This document shows, in pieces, positions 22,568 through 34,152 of a stretch of 64,000 nt of DNA (the stretch's first letter is position 1; each line of letters opens with the position of its first letter). The notes beneath the pieces are model-generated. The model made no database searches, was not told the DNA's origin, and saw only the letters and a list, made by a program, of their open reading frames with translations. The position numbers and the translations under genes were made by a program. Source of the DNA: Bufo bufo (Eukaryota > Chordata > Amphibia > Anura > Bufonidae); the NCBI RefSeq assembly GCF_905171765.1, contig NC_053390.1, positions 302,167,122-302,231,121 on the forward strand. The letters are read 5' to 3'.

Positions 22568-25356
22568 GAAGGGAAAGGCAGTGTAGGGAGCGAAATTCAC
22601 AGTTGTTAGTCTCAGAAAGCTTTTCAAAGACCCAAAAGTCCTTTTTAGGACTACTGTGTGTGTGTGTGTGTGTGTGTTTTAGAGCAGCAATATATTTTTA
22701 CCTGCACTAAATTGATCAGTCTGAGGGACATCTGCTGCGGAAGGGACAGATAGTGCAGGGAGAGAAATGTGCTGTTTTTACTACCAAAAGCTTCTCAAAG
22801 ACCCCAAAATCCTTTTAAGGACTACTATGTGTGTGTTTGACAGCAGCAAGATATTTTTCTTTAATACCTATTAGTGACATATACTGTACATCATCCGCAG
22901 ACTGTATTTTTGTGTAAATTCAAATATTCAGCGCCACATTTATTGTCTATAGTGTGCGTTTAATACACATCCGTGCGAACAGTTGGTCGGTTGGATTGCT
23001 GAAGATAATGCTTCCAGTCGGTTAACCACCAAGTCCAGTCTCTGTAGCCAAGAGTCTGGTCAACCGAATCCTCACTCTGATCATCCTTCCTCCCACCATG
23101 GACAGGCTTGCCAAACAAGTGATCACACACTCGAATATTCCGAGGAGCTCTTTCCAGTGGCACTATTACATTTGGCCCTCGCGCCCAGCACGCTTGAAGA
23201 GGGACCTGAGATATTGTGCCCTAATTTCTAACCTCTTGAGCCTTCACAGTCTGAAGAAGATGACGGTGGTGAACGGCAATCATTCGTTCACGAGGTGGAT
23301 GATAATGATGAGACAAAGTTGTCAATCACTGAGGTTGTGGTCAAGTCAGGATGATGAGCAGAGTGAGGAAGTGGAAGAGGAGGTGGTGGACTATGAGGTC
23401 ACTGACTCAACATGGGAAGGTGAAAAGCCAAGCGAGGACAGCAGCACGGAGGGGGAGGGATCCGCAGCACTGCAACAGGCTGGAAGAAGCAGTGGGGTTG
23501 CAAAAGGGAGTAGTCGGCTCACACCAAACAGGCCCGCAACAGTTACACTGAGCACCCCCATGCATAAATCTACCTTGCCAAGGGGTAGGTGTTCCTCAGT
23601 ATGGCGCTTTTTTGAGGAAAGTGCAGACGATAAGAGTGGTAGTTTGCAACCTGTGCCGTACCAAAATGAGCTGGAGTGTGAAATCTAGCAACCTCACCAC
23701 CAGCATGATCCGCCACATGGCATCCAAGCACCCTAATAAGTGGGCCGAATGCCTGGGTCCAAAATCTGGGTCTGCGTGTCACACCACTGCCTCCTCTTCC
23801 CCTGTGTTACGCACTGCTGGCCAATCCCCTGTCGAAGGCGTAGGCCCTGATGCCCCTAGCCCTGCACCTGGACCTTCGCATGAACCATCAGCAACAACAT
23901 CCACTTCCCTGTACCAGCGCACCGTCCAAATGTTCATAACAGTCATTTGAACGTAAGCACAAATACCCACCCACCTACAGGCCATAGCACTAAATGCGCA
24001 ACTTTTGAAATTACTGGCCCTTGAAATGCTGCCATTTAGGCTTGTAAACACTGAGGCCTAGAGATGGCTTTGCGGCTCTCCCGGCGGTCGGTTCGCGGCA
24101 AACTTTGCTTGTTCGCGATTCACCGAACTTGAGAACATATGACGATATTTTTGCGCCCGCCATATTCTTTTACATTGTGAAGAACTTTGACCCATGACAC
24201 ATCCATCAGGTGGTACAGGACAGCCAATTGAAAAGTTTCAGCACATGGACATACCCCCTACCTTATAAATAGACACGATCTGGCTGCCATTTAACATTCT
24301 GTATTTTGTCAGTGTAGGGAGAGGTTTCTGTGTGGAGCAGGGACAGGCTGTTAGAGACACAAATCGCTAGCTAATAGGTCCACAAAAGTCCTTTTAAGGA
24401 CTGGTATAGGTGTGCTATTGATAGGTGTGCAGTATATAGGGGTGTAATACATTTATAATCTACTTTCTAACATAGAAAGCATATTATAGTGGATTTGAAT
24501 TGTGCAGCATTGTGACTGGTGAGCGGTTCTGCAGCGATACTAGAACAACAAAAAGAGTGACAAATGCAATTCGAAAAAATAATTATCACTGGTGTGATAT
24601 ACCAGACGCCCCCAAAAATGACCGATTGAAGCGGGGTGTTATATACCAATACTTTCTTTATAGTGTATTTGGGTACTGCAGCATTTGTTTGCTGTTTTGC
24701 TGCATTCCCTCTGCTACACACAGTGACAAACGGTACTGGAAAAAAATTATTATAACTGGTGTAATATACCAGTCTCCCCCAAAACGACTGATTAAAGCGT
24801 GGTGTTATATACCTTGTTCCACAAACACTGCGCTTCTCTAGAGACTTTTGTCACAGGGTCATTTAAAAAATGACAGGAAGAGGCAGGCCCTTCCGCGGGG
24901 TGGTAGGGGTCGGCAGGAGCGCCAGGCCGGAGCCTAAGTAGGAAGTTGCAGAAGGTGCGTGCGATTGCATCAAAGGACGCACCAGACTTGGTTGAGTGGC
25001 TCACTCAGCCTTCCGCTTCTGCACCCTCCTCATCCTCTCTATCTGCACCCTCTTCTCTCTCTGCTGTGTGCACCCCCAAAGACACCACCACCACCATATA
25101 CCCTCCGCTTGAGTCACAGGAATTATTTTCCGATCCATTACAAGACCTTTCCGATGCGCAGCCATTCTTGGCATCTGATCAGGAGGAGGAGGTAGCAACA
25201 GCCGCCACTCAGCAGTCTGACGACAGTACCCAAGGAGGTTGGTCCCCGCTGTTGCTGCCTACTCCGAGATCTCAAATGTTAGTGGTGGGGAAGGTGACGT
25301 CGATGATGACGTGTCTATGGACGTCATGTGGTTGCCCACAAGAGAGGAATGATCCC

Positions 25357-25388
<32 letters not shown>

Positions 25389-25405
25389 ATATATATATAT
25401 ATTAT
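25357..25405. repeat. (GT)n(AT)n microsatellite
   Basis: A GT run of about 13 units passes into an AT run of about 9 units. It lies where the acidic N-terminal coding of hAT B ends. Confidence 0.95.
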
Positions 25406-25479
25406 ATTGGGATCAATGGTTGGATTGAAAGGGATTTTCATAATCTTACTTTTGATACATCACAGATTAGACATATATA

Positions 25480-25950
25480 TTATACAAGCCTCATCTCTTG
25501 TGGCATGCAGCACATCGAATTAGCACATATCACACCCTGCCAGTGCTGGACACGATAGCAGCATCCCTGAACATAGGAGCTATTTAACATCTCGCCTCAC
25601 ATACAATGAAACGAACTGAGATAACCTATTCAACTTATTAGCATGTAGAGAAAAACCTGTTCAATGTAAAATAAGCTTTTGTCATGTATTGTATACAGCA
25701 GATACTAGCATTGTTTAATAAAGTTTCAACTGTATCTTCACAAACATGTCTCCCAAGGCCTGCTGAGAACTACCAGGATTGTTCCAATTGGATCTTGAGA
25801 GACCATATGCGCCCACCCCCAAAAAGCCCTATAAGTATGTGCTGAACAATAAAGATGTCAGATATTTAACAACCTAAGTTCAGTCTGGGCTGTCTTATCT
25901 CTCTGATCAGAAGCAAATGGGATATTCGTTGCACAGGGAAATATTCATGG
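25480..25950 (+). other. Possible solo LTR fragment
   Basis: The stretch contains AAGCCCTATAAGTATGTGCT (TATA-like), AACAATAAAGATG (poly-A-signal-like) and GGGCTGTCTTATCTCTCTGA, an order reminiscent of a retroviral U3-R-U5. It separates the N-terminal part of the hAT B transposase from the BED finger. No TG..CA ends with a target duplication were found, so the call is tentative. Confidence 0.3.
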
Positions 25951-27902
25951 GTTGGAGGTCGGATGCCTCATCTTATACCAGCATAAACCTGCCTGAAGAA
26001 AACCGCTAACAAGGAAGAGGAGGGTAGTTCAGAGGGAGAGATGGACCAGCAGATAGGGAGGAGAAGCAAGCAGAACTTATATTGCACAGGAGACAAAAAG
26101 CAGACTGCTAATGTATCAGGAGCGAGCCATATACCATGCACGGTCACATCTGGCGCTCCCAGGATGCCGGCACATGGCTCCACAGTGTAGGCTTTTTTTA
26201 ACGTGTCCGCTGCTGACAATAGTGTTGCCATCTGCAGCCATTGCTGTCAACGCATAAGTCGCAGTAAGCCAAACACTCACCTAGGGACGACCGCCTTAAG
26301 AAGGCACCTGGCCTCCCATCACTGAGCCCAGTGGGAGCAATGCCGTCAGAATCCACAAAGCCACACTCCAGGTGCTCACCGTCCAGCCTCTTCTCCTTCT
26401 CTTCTCTCCTCCCAATTGTCCTCCACTCCACCTTCCATCGTGTTGTCCTCACGTTTATCTGGCAAAAGGCAGGCTTCCGTGGCCCAAATGTTCGAGCGTA
26501 AAAAGATGACGCCGGATAACCCTCCTGCCCAACAGTTGACTGCTGGCTTGTCGGAACTGCTAGCCCGTCAACTACTGTCATATAAACTGGTGGACCTGGA
26601 GGCCTTTAGAAAATTTGTGGCCATTGGAACACCACAATGGAAGGTCCCAGGAAGGAAATATTTCTCCCAGAAAGGCATCCCAGAGCTATATGGCCATGTT
26701 CAGCGGCAAGTGAATGTATCTCTGGCACACAGTGTCTGTGCCAAGATACATCTGACCAGACACGTGGTCTAGCAAACACTGGCAGGGAAGGTACATAACT
26801 TTTATTTCCCACTGGGTGAACCTTCTGATGGCCGTTAAGCATGCAAACCGTGGCACCTGTGTAGATTTGGTGTTACTGCCACAGATCTTCTCCTCCTTCT
26901 CCGCTCACCTTGCTGACACTCAGCGGCAACACAACCTGCCTGTCAGACATCTGATTTGTGACTGCCCGACGCGATGGAACTCCACCTTGTATATGCTTGA
27001 TAGGCTGCTCCAGCAGAAACGTCCAGTTAGTGACTACCTGTACGAACTCTGCAGCAGGACAGGTTCTGGGGAGCTTGTTTTTTTTTTTTTCACCGTGCCA
27101 GTGGCTGCTCATGCGCGATGCATGCAGACTTCTGCGGCCATTTGATGGGATCACCAAACTGGTCAGTCGCAGCCAGGGCGCCATCAGTGACATCTTAACT
27201 TACGCCTTCTTTCTGGAGCGTGCATTGCGTCGTGTCATTGATCAAGCCGTCGAGGAGCAGGAAGATGAGGAAGTCGCAATGCTAGATGAATTCCCAGGGG
27301 GGGCTACTCTATCTGAGACAAGTCAACAACAGGAGTCTGAAGAGGAGTCAGAGGAGGATGGTGCCAGGGCGGATGAGGAGGAGCAAGAAGAGCATGCTTT
27401 AAGCCTTTCTGGGATCCCTGGTGTTGTCTGTGGATGGGGGTAGGAGAACAAGGACGACATTATCCTGGATGATGAGCAGGAGCCAGGCCACTACACCGCT
27501 TACAGTTTAGTGCAAATGGGGGCCTTTATGCTCCAGGACCAGTACTGAGTGGCAACGTAATTAGACCCCCTGTATAAAGAAAAGATGGCAGAAATGTTAC
27601 CATCATCACAGAGGGATGTCAGAATGCATCACTTCCAGGCCTTGCTTCGAGAAATGCTGCATTGTGCTTTTGCAGGTGCTGGCAGAGGAATTTTCACTCA
27701 GAGAAACAGTTGCGGGTACCAATCCAACAGCGCCTGCAAGAAGAGGGCTGTTTGAAGATGTGTTGGTCACTTCTGATATGAGATCATTCTTCCAGCCGAC
27801 CCATTGACAGCTGTCCTCTGGATCCAGCCTAGGGAACGCCTAGACCGTCAGGTGTCCGACTACATCGGATTGGTTAACGGCCAATGTGGACGTTCTGAGA
27901 AG

Positions 27903-28997
27903 TGCGGTGAGCTGGACCGTGGTTTGCACTCTGATTATGCAATGGCTGGGTCAGGTGTAGGTGATAGTTTATAGTTTTGTTTGTGACGCCAATTGCAGCG
28001 TGCGCAGGGTACTAACACAGGGCCCTTTAAGGTGTTGTAACTCACGTACCAGGTTAGGAATGCCAAAGTGGTGTAATGTCTCTGTGTGGTAGTAGTAATG
28101 GTGTCAACGGTGTCTCCTACCTGGGTACGGCTGGACTCCTGGATCCTGGCTCACTTGCAATAAAATGTGTGGTGCTAGTAGGAGAAATTGAGGAATTTGC
28201 AGCAGTAATTGAGATCAAGACCTTGGGTAAAGTTCAAACTTGTCTTTACTGGTTGTAACTTTCATCCAAGCAAGATACAGCATTAGTCTTTGGTCCCAGC
28301 AGGTATTGGCAATGTATGGCAGGAATATATCTTCTGCTCTATCATGTACCTGGAGCTTTGCAGGAAAGGATATCTGCTTGTTAGCTCTGTAATGTGGCAG
28401 GAATTTGGCTTCTGCCCTTCCTATCTTCTGCTGTGTGGGGACTGACTAGCTGAGGAGGAATATGGCTTCTCCTGGGTCTCTGGTCTGTACTCAGTTATCT
28501 TCACAGGGTATGCTTTCTTCCTGGAATTCTGGAGTTTGTCTGCTTGCTTCTACCAGCTGAGACTGAAGAGCTCAGGCTGGGGATGATGATCAATGTCTCA
28601 GCTGAGACAAGATCCTGGCTGGATTCTCTCTATCTGGGAGCTCCTACACGCACAGCCTTCCCCTAGCAGGGGTGGCTGGCACACTAACTCTAACTCTAAC
28701 TTCCTTCTCTCCCCATGAGGCAGGATATGGGCATAGCCCACTTCTGCTCACAGAGGGGGGAGCTAAACTGGAATGGACTATTCCAGTCTAGAAACACTAA
28801 ACTGAAACTGACTCCTTGCTAACACATTGCTGCCACCTGCTGATGAACATGAAAATTTCAACAATATACAACTAACAAGGTTTTCAATGCACATTTGTGA
28901 GGATGTTATGTGAAATTACATTAGATGACAATGTTAATGCTCTTAACAGATTATAGCGGGGTAAAAGAGTTTCGTAACACAACTCTGGGGTGTTACA
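27903..28997 (-). mobile_element. Solo LTR in hAT B transposase, TSD GAAG
   Basis: Read on the minus strand it starts TGTAACACCCCAGAGTTG (28997) and ends CACCGCA (27903). It is flanked by a perfect GAAG at 27899-27902 and 28998-29001. It shares with the LTR at 56109 the start TGTAACAYCCCAGAGT, CAGCAGGTGGCAGCAAT, TCTAGACTGGAATAGTCCATTC-like and CTGGAYTCCTG blocks. Excision restores the host transposase frame, fixing both boundaries. Confidence 0.9.
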
Positions 28998-29317
28998 GAA
29001 GCAATGAACTCCTGGACTACTGGGTGGGCAGGCTTGACCTGTGGCCAGAGCTGGCACAATTTGCCATGGAACTGTTGGCTTGCCCCTCGTCCAGTGACCG
29101 ATCAGCGCATTCGCCTAGCTCACGACAGTGTGGACTACCTCACATTACTAAAAATGAATGAGGCATGGATCTCAGGGGAATTCAACACCTGTGACCAGTA
29201 GACCATGTTTGATTCAAATTCCTCATGACAGCCCACAAATATCCGCCACCACCAAGAACAATTAATGGTCCCTTCCTTAGGTAAATACAGCGGCATAAAA
29301 GGCCTTTTATGTCCATT

Positions 29318-31460
29318 GAATGCCTAATTTTTATGGCCTGTACTAGTGGCCGACACTTATTTATCCTGTGAACGGCTAATGTAACTCCAGCCACAGAATA
29401 CAAAGTTCTTTGCTGTCAGGTGAACGCCTGTTGGCTAATTTTTGGGGCCTGTACTGGCCGACACTTACTTATTTATCCTGTGAATGCCTAATTTTGCTGA
29501 CTAGAATTGAAAATCAATGGGTTTGCAACCGTTCCGCTAAATTGTGGAACGGATGCGAACCCATTTTACAGATGTGTGAATGGACCCTATATATATTTAC
29601 CAGCTGCTGTCAGTTCTGGCTGATTTAGGCCAAGCTATTACACTAAAACAGAGCAATATTACAAAAAACAAAATACACGTTATAACTGTAACTTAATTTA
29701 AGGCAACTTTTCCAATAGCAGGAGCATCTCCTGCACCCCCTTCATGGCCTGGCAGTGCCTCTCCTCCATGGCCTTCATCCGCTCCTGAATGGCCCGCATA
29801 TCCTCGCGGTGCTCCTTCTGCATTTTTGCCACTTTGGCCTTCAATGCATTCAGTACTGTTGGGAAAAAAAATATATGAACATTATTTGCAATTCTTATTA
29901 AACCTTTATTTTGTGGTGTATATAACTTTTTGATCGCTTGCTATTACACCTTTTTGTGATAAGTTGTCCAAAAAATGCCTTTTTGGAGAGTTTTTATTTT
30001 TTGTTTTGAAAGGTGTCCAACTAAGGGGTTACTTCGTATAATATTTTTATACAGCTGGTTATTACAGATGCGGCATGACCTAATGTTTCCTTATTTATTT
30101 ATTTTTTAGTTATTTCTGTTTTACACAATAAAAGCATTGTTGAACCAAAAACAATTCATGTTTTAGTGTCTCCATAGTTTGAGAGCCATATTTTTATTCG
30201 GCGATTGTCTAATGGTAGGGTCTCATTTTTGGCCGAATAAAATGAGATTGGTACTATTTTGGGGGGCATATGCCTTTTTTTGATAGCTTGATGTTGCACT
30301 TTTAGTGGTTAGGTGACAAAATGTGATCTTTCAGTAAAGTCATTTTATTTTGTTTGTGATCGTTCAATAGAGTTTAATTATTTAAGTTAATGGTTTTTAT
30401 GTAGATTAGTGTTTTTATTGTATTACTAAAGTGTATGTTGTCCCCTCATTGTTGGCCCTTTTAATTTTTATGTACATGTTATGGATACATAATCATATTG
30501 CTATGTGCACATATTTACCCTCCTGGCGGGGGCTGGTGATTGCCTCCTCTTCCTCAGAGTCCTGAGATGGGGCGGTGCTGGAGTGTCCAGCACTTTCCAC
30601 CTTCACCTCTTTCACTTCTCTCACATCTGGTAGGGGTGTCTCAATAGGCTGGGAGGGTCCTTCTTCTTCCTCTTCCCTGAATGGAGGTAATAGGAACTTC
30701 TGTAATCACAGAATGTTCAGATTTTAGAGAAACAACTCGGAAATCTTAATAACATTAGATATAAAGAAATTTCAATATGGAGGGATCTACACTGCGTGCA
30801 GAATTATTAGGCAAATGAGTATTTTGACCACATCATCCTCTTTATGCATGTTGTCTTACTCCAAGCTGTATAGGCTCGAAAGCCTACTACCAATTAAGCA
30901 TATTAGGTGATGTGCATCTCTGTAATGAGAAGGGGTGTGGTCTACTGACAACAACACCCTATATTAGGTGTGCATAATTATTAGGCAACTTCCTTTCCTT
31001 TGGCAAAATGGGTCAAAAGAAGGACTTGACAGGCTCAGAAAAGTCGAAAATAGTGAGATATCTTGCAGAGGGATGCAGCACTCTTAAAATTGCAAAGCTT
31101 CTGAAGCGTGATCATCGAACAATCAAGCGTTTCATTCAAAATAGTCAACAGGGTCGCAAGAAGCGTGTGGAAAAACCAAGGCGCAAAATAAATTGAATGC
31201 CTAATTTTTATGGCCTGTACTAGTGGCCGACACTTATTTATCCTGTGAACGGCTAATGTAACTCCAGCCACAGAATACAAAGTTCTTTGCTGTCAGGTGA
31301 ACGCCTGTTGGCTAATTTTTGGGGCCTGTACTGGCCGACACTTACTTATTTATCCTGTGAATGCCTAATTTTGCTGACTAGAATTGAAAATCAATGGGTT
31401 TGCAACCGTTCCGCTAAATTGTGGAACGGATGCGAACCCATTTTACAGACGTGTGAATGG
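29318..31460. repeat. Rearranged duplication of hAT B tail and Tc1 transposase start
   Basis: Block X (29318-29591, hAT B 3' region ending GTGTGAATGG) recurs at 31192-31460 with essentially one change. Block T (31003-31190, start of the DD37E transposase) recurs without visible change at 31460-31648. The order is X, spacer with the left Tc1 terminus, T, X', T', rest of the transposase. The near identity means the event is young. Confidence 0.85.
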
Positions 31461-32809
31461 CAAAATGGGTCAAAAGAAGGACTTGACAGGCTCAGAAAAG
31501 TCGAAAATAGTGAGATATCTTGCAGAGGGATGCAGCACTCTTAAAATTGCAAAGCTTCTGAAGCGTGATCATCGAACAATCAAGCGTTTCATTCAAAATA
31601 GTCAACAGGGTCGCAAGAAGCGTGTGGAAAAACCAAGGCGCAAAATAACTGCCCATGAACTGAGAAAAGTCAAGCGTGCAGCTGCCAAGATGCCACTTAC
31701 CACCAGTTTGGCCATATTTCAGAGCTGCAACATCACTGGAGTGCCCAAAAGCACAAGGTGTGCAATACTCAGAGACATTGCCAAGGTAAGAAAGGCTGAA
31801 AGACGACCACCACTGAACAAGACACACAAGCTGAAACGTCAAGACTGGGCCAAGAAATATCTCAAGACTGATTTTTCTAAGGTTTTATGGACTGATGAAA
31901 TGAGAGTGAGTCTTGATGGGCCAGATGGATGGGCCCGTGGCTGGATTGGTAAAGGGCAGAGAGTTCCAGTTCGACTCAGACGCCAGCAAGGTGGAGGTGG
32001 AGTACTGGTTTGGGCTGGTATCATCAAAGATGAGCTTGTGGGGCCTTTTCGGGTTGAGGATGGAGTCAAGCTCAACTCCCAGTCCTACTGCCAGTTTCTG
32101 GAAGACACCTTCTTCAAGCAGTGGTACAGGAAGAAGTCTGCATCTTTCAAGAAAAACATGATTTTCATGCAGGACAATGCTCCATCACACGCGTCCAAGT
32201 ACTCCACAGCGTGGCTGGCAAGAAAGGGTATAAAAGAAGAAAATCTAATGACATGGCCTCCTTGTTCACCTGATCTGAACCCCATTGAGAACCTGTGATC
32301 CATCATCAAATGTGAGATTTACAAGGAGGGAAAACAGTACACCTCTCTGAACAGTGTCTGGGAGGCTGTGGTTACTGCTGCACGCAATGTTGATGGTGAA
32401 CAGATCAAAACACTGACAGAATCCATGGATGGCAGGCTTTTGAGTGTCCTTGCAAAGAAAGGTGGCTATATTGGTCACTGATTTGTTTTTGTTTTGTTTT
32501 TAAATGTCAGAAATGTATATTTGTGAATGTTGAGATGTTATATTGGTTTCACTGGTAAAAATAAATAATTGAAATGGGTATATATTTGTTTTTTGTTAAG
32601 TTGCCTAATAATTATGCACAGTAATAGTCACCTGCACACACAGATATCCCCCTAAAATAGCTAAAACTAAAAACAAACTAAAAACTACTTCCAAAAATAT
32701 TCAGCTTTGATATTAATGAGTTTTTTGGGTTCATTGAGAACATGGTTGTTGTTCAATAATAAAATTAATCCTCAAAAATACAACTTGCCTAATAATTCTG
32801 CACTCCCTG
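30790..32809 (+). mobile_element. Tc1/mariner element, DD37E spacing
   Basis: Terminal inverted repeats CACTGCGTGCAGAATTATTA and CAGGGAGTGCAGAATTATTA, both continuing GGCAA, are flanked by TA (30788-30789 and 32810-32811). The element contains the X'/T duplication described at 29318-31460; without it the length is about 1.55 kb, normal for the superfamily. Confidence 0.9.
31465..32481 (+). pseudogene. Tc1/mariner transposase, one premature stop (DD37E)
   Basis: A cut-and-paste DNA transposase, 338 codons from ATG 31465. Helix-turn-helix DNA-binding domains (SEKSKIVRYLAEGCSTLKIA, then RKITAHELRKVKRAAAKMP) are followed by the catalytic core: VLWTDEM (first Asp, about residue 136), FMQDNAPSHAS (second Asp) and DLNPIENL (Glu). 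I count 37 residues between the second Asp and the Glu. The only lesion seen is TGA at 32296-32298, where the family has Trp after ENL; the frame then continues to TGA 32479-32481. A duplicated first part lies at 31008-31196. Otherwise intact, so a young copy. Confidence 0.9.
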
Positions 32810-32811
32810 TA

Positions 32812-34150
32812 TATATAATTGCAGTGGCTGCCAGCTTTATGCCGCATAACTCAATCAAAAATGAACAGGGTGCAGACATCCCCCTCCACAGTGTCTTGAT
32901 GAAACAATAGGGCGAGAGGAGACCCATGGGATGGGATTATCCCCTGAGTGTATCATAGGATGATCTACTTCTTTACACCAGAGTCGGCTACTTCTTAATC
33001 CCATCACTAACACAATAGAACAAAGGGACAAATAAACCAACACATTCATTGGGAGTCTCGGAGCAGAGTTAACCATTATTGCATTTATGGATTCACACCA
33101 TGCAACTTTAATGGGGAATAGGAAAGATGTGGCCTATAAACTCAACCAATAAATCATGGTTTATAGTTCACTCTAACCCAAATAGGTCAGAGTGGGGGAC
33201 TCCATAGTCCTGGGTCCATAGCCCGTAGGAAGGAGGCTAGCCCTCAGGCTTCTACTGCAGACCCAGTGATGGTTCAGTCCGTCACTTGTACAAAATCAGC
33301 TGGTTACATCCGAAATCTCTATCGCGGTGTGTGTTTAAATAAGAATATATATCCAGAAAATGGTAGGGCAGCACTCCTTGCTTCAAGTAGTTCAGGTGCC
33401 AGCATTTTACCCTTGGTCCTGGGGTCTGAACACAATCCAAATAAATATAACGCAGCACTTCTTGAATAAAAAGTAAAAAAATTGATATTTATTCAACACA
33501 TGTTGATACAGGCAACGTTTCAGCTCTCACAGAGCCATTATCAAGCCAACTGAAACACACAATAAAGTGACTGTGCATATATAGAAACATTTCAGGAAGT
33601 AATCTGTGCTAATTTCCTGATTAATTACATACTGGTGCATATAAAAATTCCATAAAAAACAATTCATTCTCTTGTGGCAATTCATAGTGTAGCAGCCATC
33701 TAATACCCTCAGGTACCCACTCTGTAGTATAACCCAGTGCCTCCTAATCATTTGTTCCACCTTTGAACTGTCCTCCTTGTATGTGGATACAAATGGTATC
33801 TGATTAGGATTCCCGGTATCTAAACACTTTAGTGAGTATAAACATAAAGAACAGGAACTTAGATTTATGATACTTGATCATGTTGCTATGCCAAAGAGGG
33901 GGGGGGGGAGAGACAGGGTGTCCCTCCTTAAGAAATGTGAACTTAGGTGGATCCGTCGTTTGGACACAATTAAACCTAAAGGGTTAAACATAACATTTAG
34001 GATGACCTCAGGAATGATTAACTGAGGTATGCAGTGGGTGGTCCAAAATGTGCCGCGACCCAGGTTTCTGGCGACATTGGAGTCATTGTATATGATACAT
34101 CATGATATAAGGATTGTGCAACTTATTTATGATTTTTTTTTTTTTTCTTT
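32812..34150. other. Unassigned interval inside hAT B
   Basis: About 1.3 kb without a recognised gene. A stretch at about 33360-33560 (GCAGCACTCCTTGCTTCAAG, then AATAAATATAACGCAGCACT, then CAACGTTTCAGCTCTCACAG and CATTATCAAGCC) looks like a dispersed repeat of a kind I recall from frogs and fish, but I cannot assign a class or borders. A G-run of 11 lies at 33899-33909. Confidence 0.35.
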
Positions 34151-34152
34151 TC

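Larger units (their letters stand above)
24946..29201 (+). pseudogene. hAT B transposase with BED finger, degenerate and LTR-split
   Basis: Parts in order: an N-terminal stretch with VRAIASKDAPDLVEWLTQ (about 24950-25020) and a Pro/Ser-rich acidic region to about 25350; a BED finger CSHC..LRRHLASHH (about 26220-26330, ending in TGA); FERKKMTPDNPPAQ and FRKFVAIGTPQWKVPGRKYF (about 26490-26670); CPTRWNSTLYMLDRL (about 26960-27000); an acidic EEQEDEE segment; and the dimerisation part ELLDYWVGRLDLWPELAQFA..CPSSS (29000-29095). The solo LTR at 27903-28997 interrupts ..NVDVLRSNELLDYW.., and the frame is continuous once the LTR and one GAAG are removed. Many stops make it non-functional. Confidence 0.85.
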
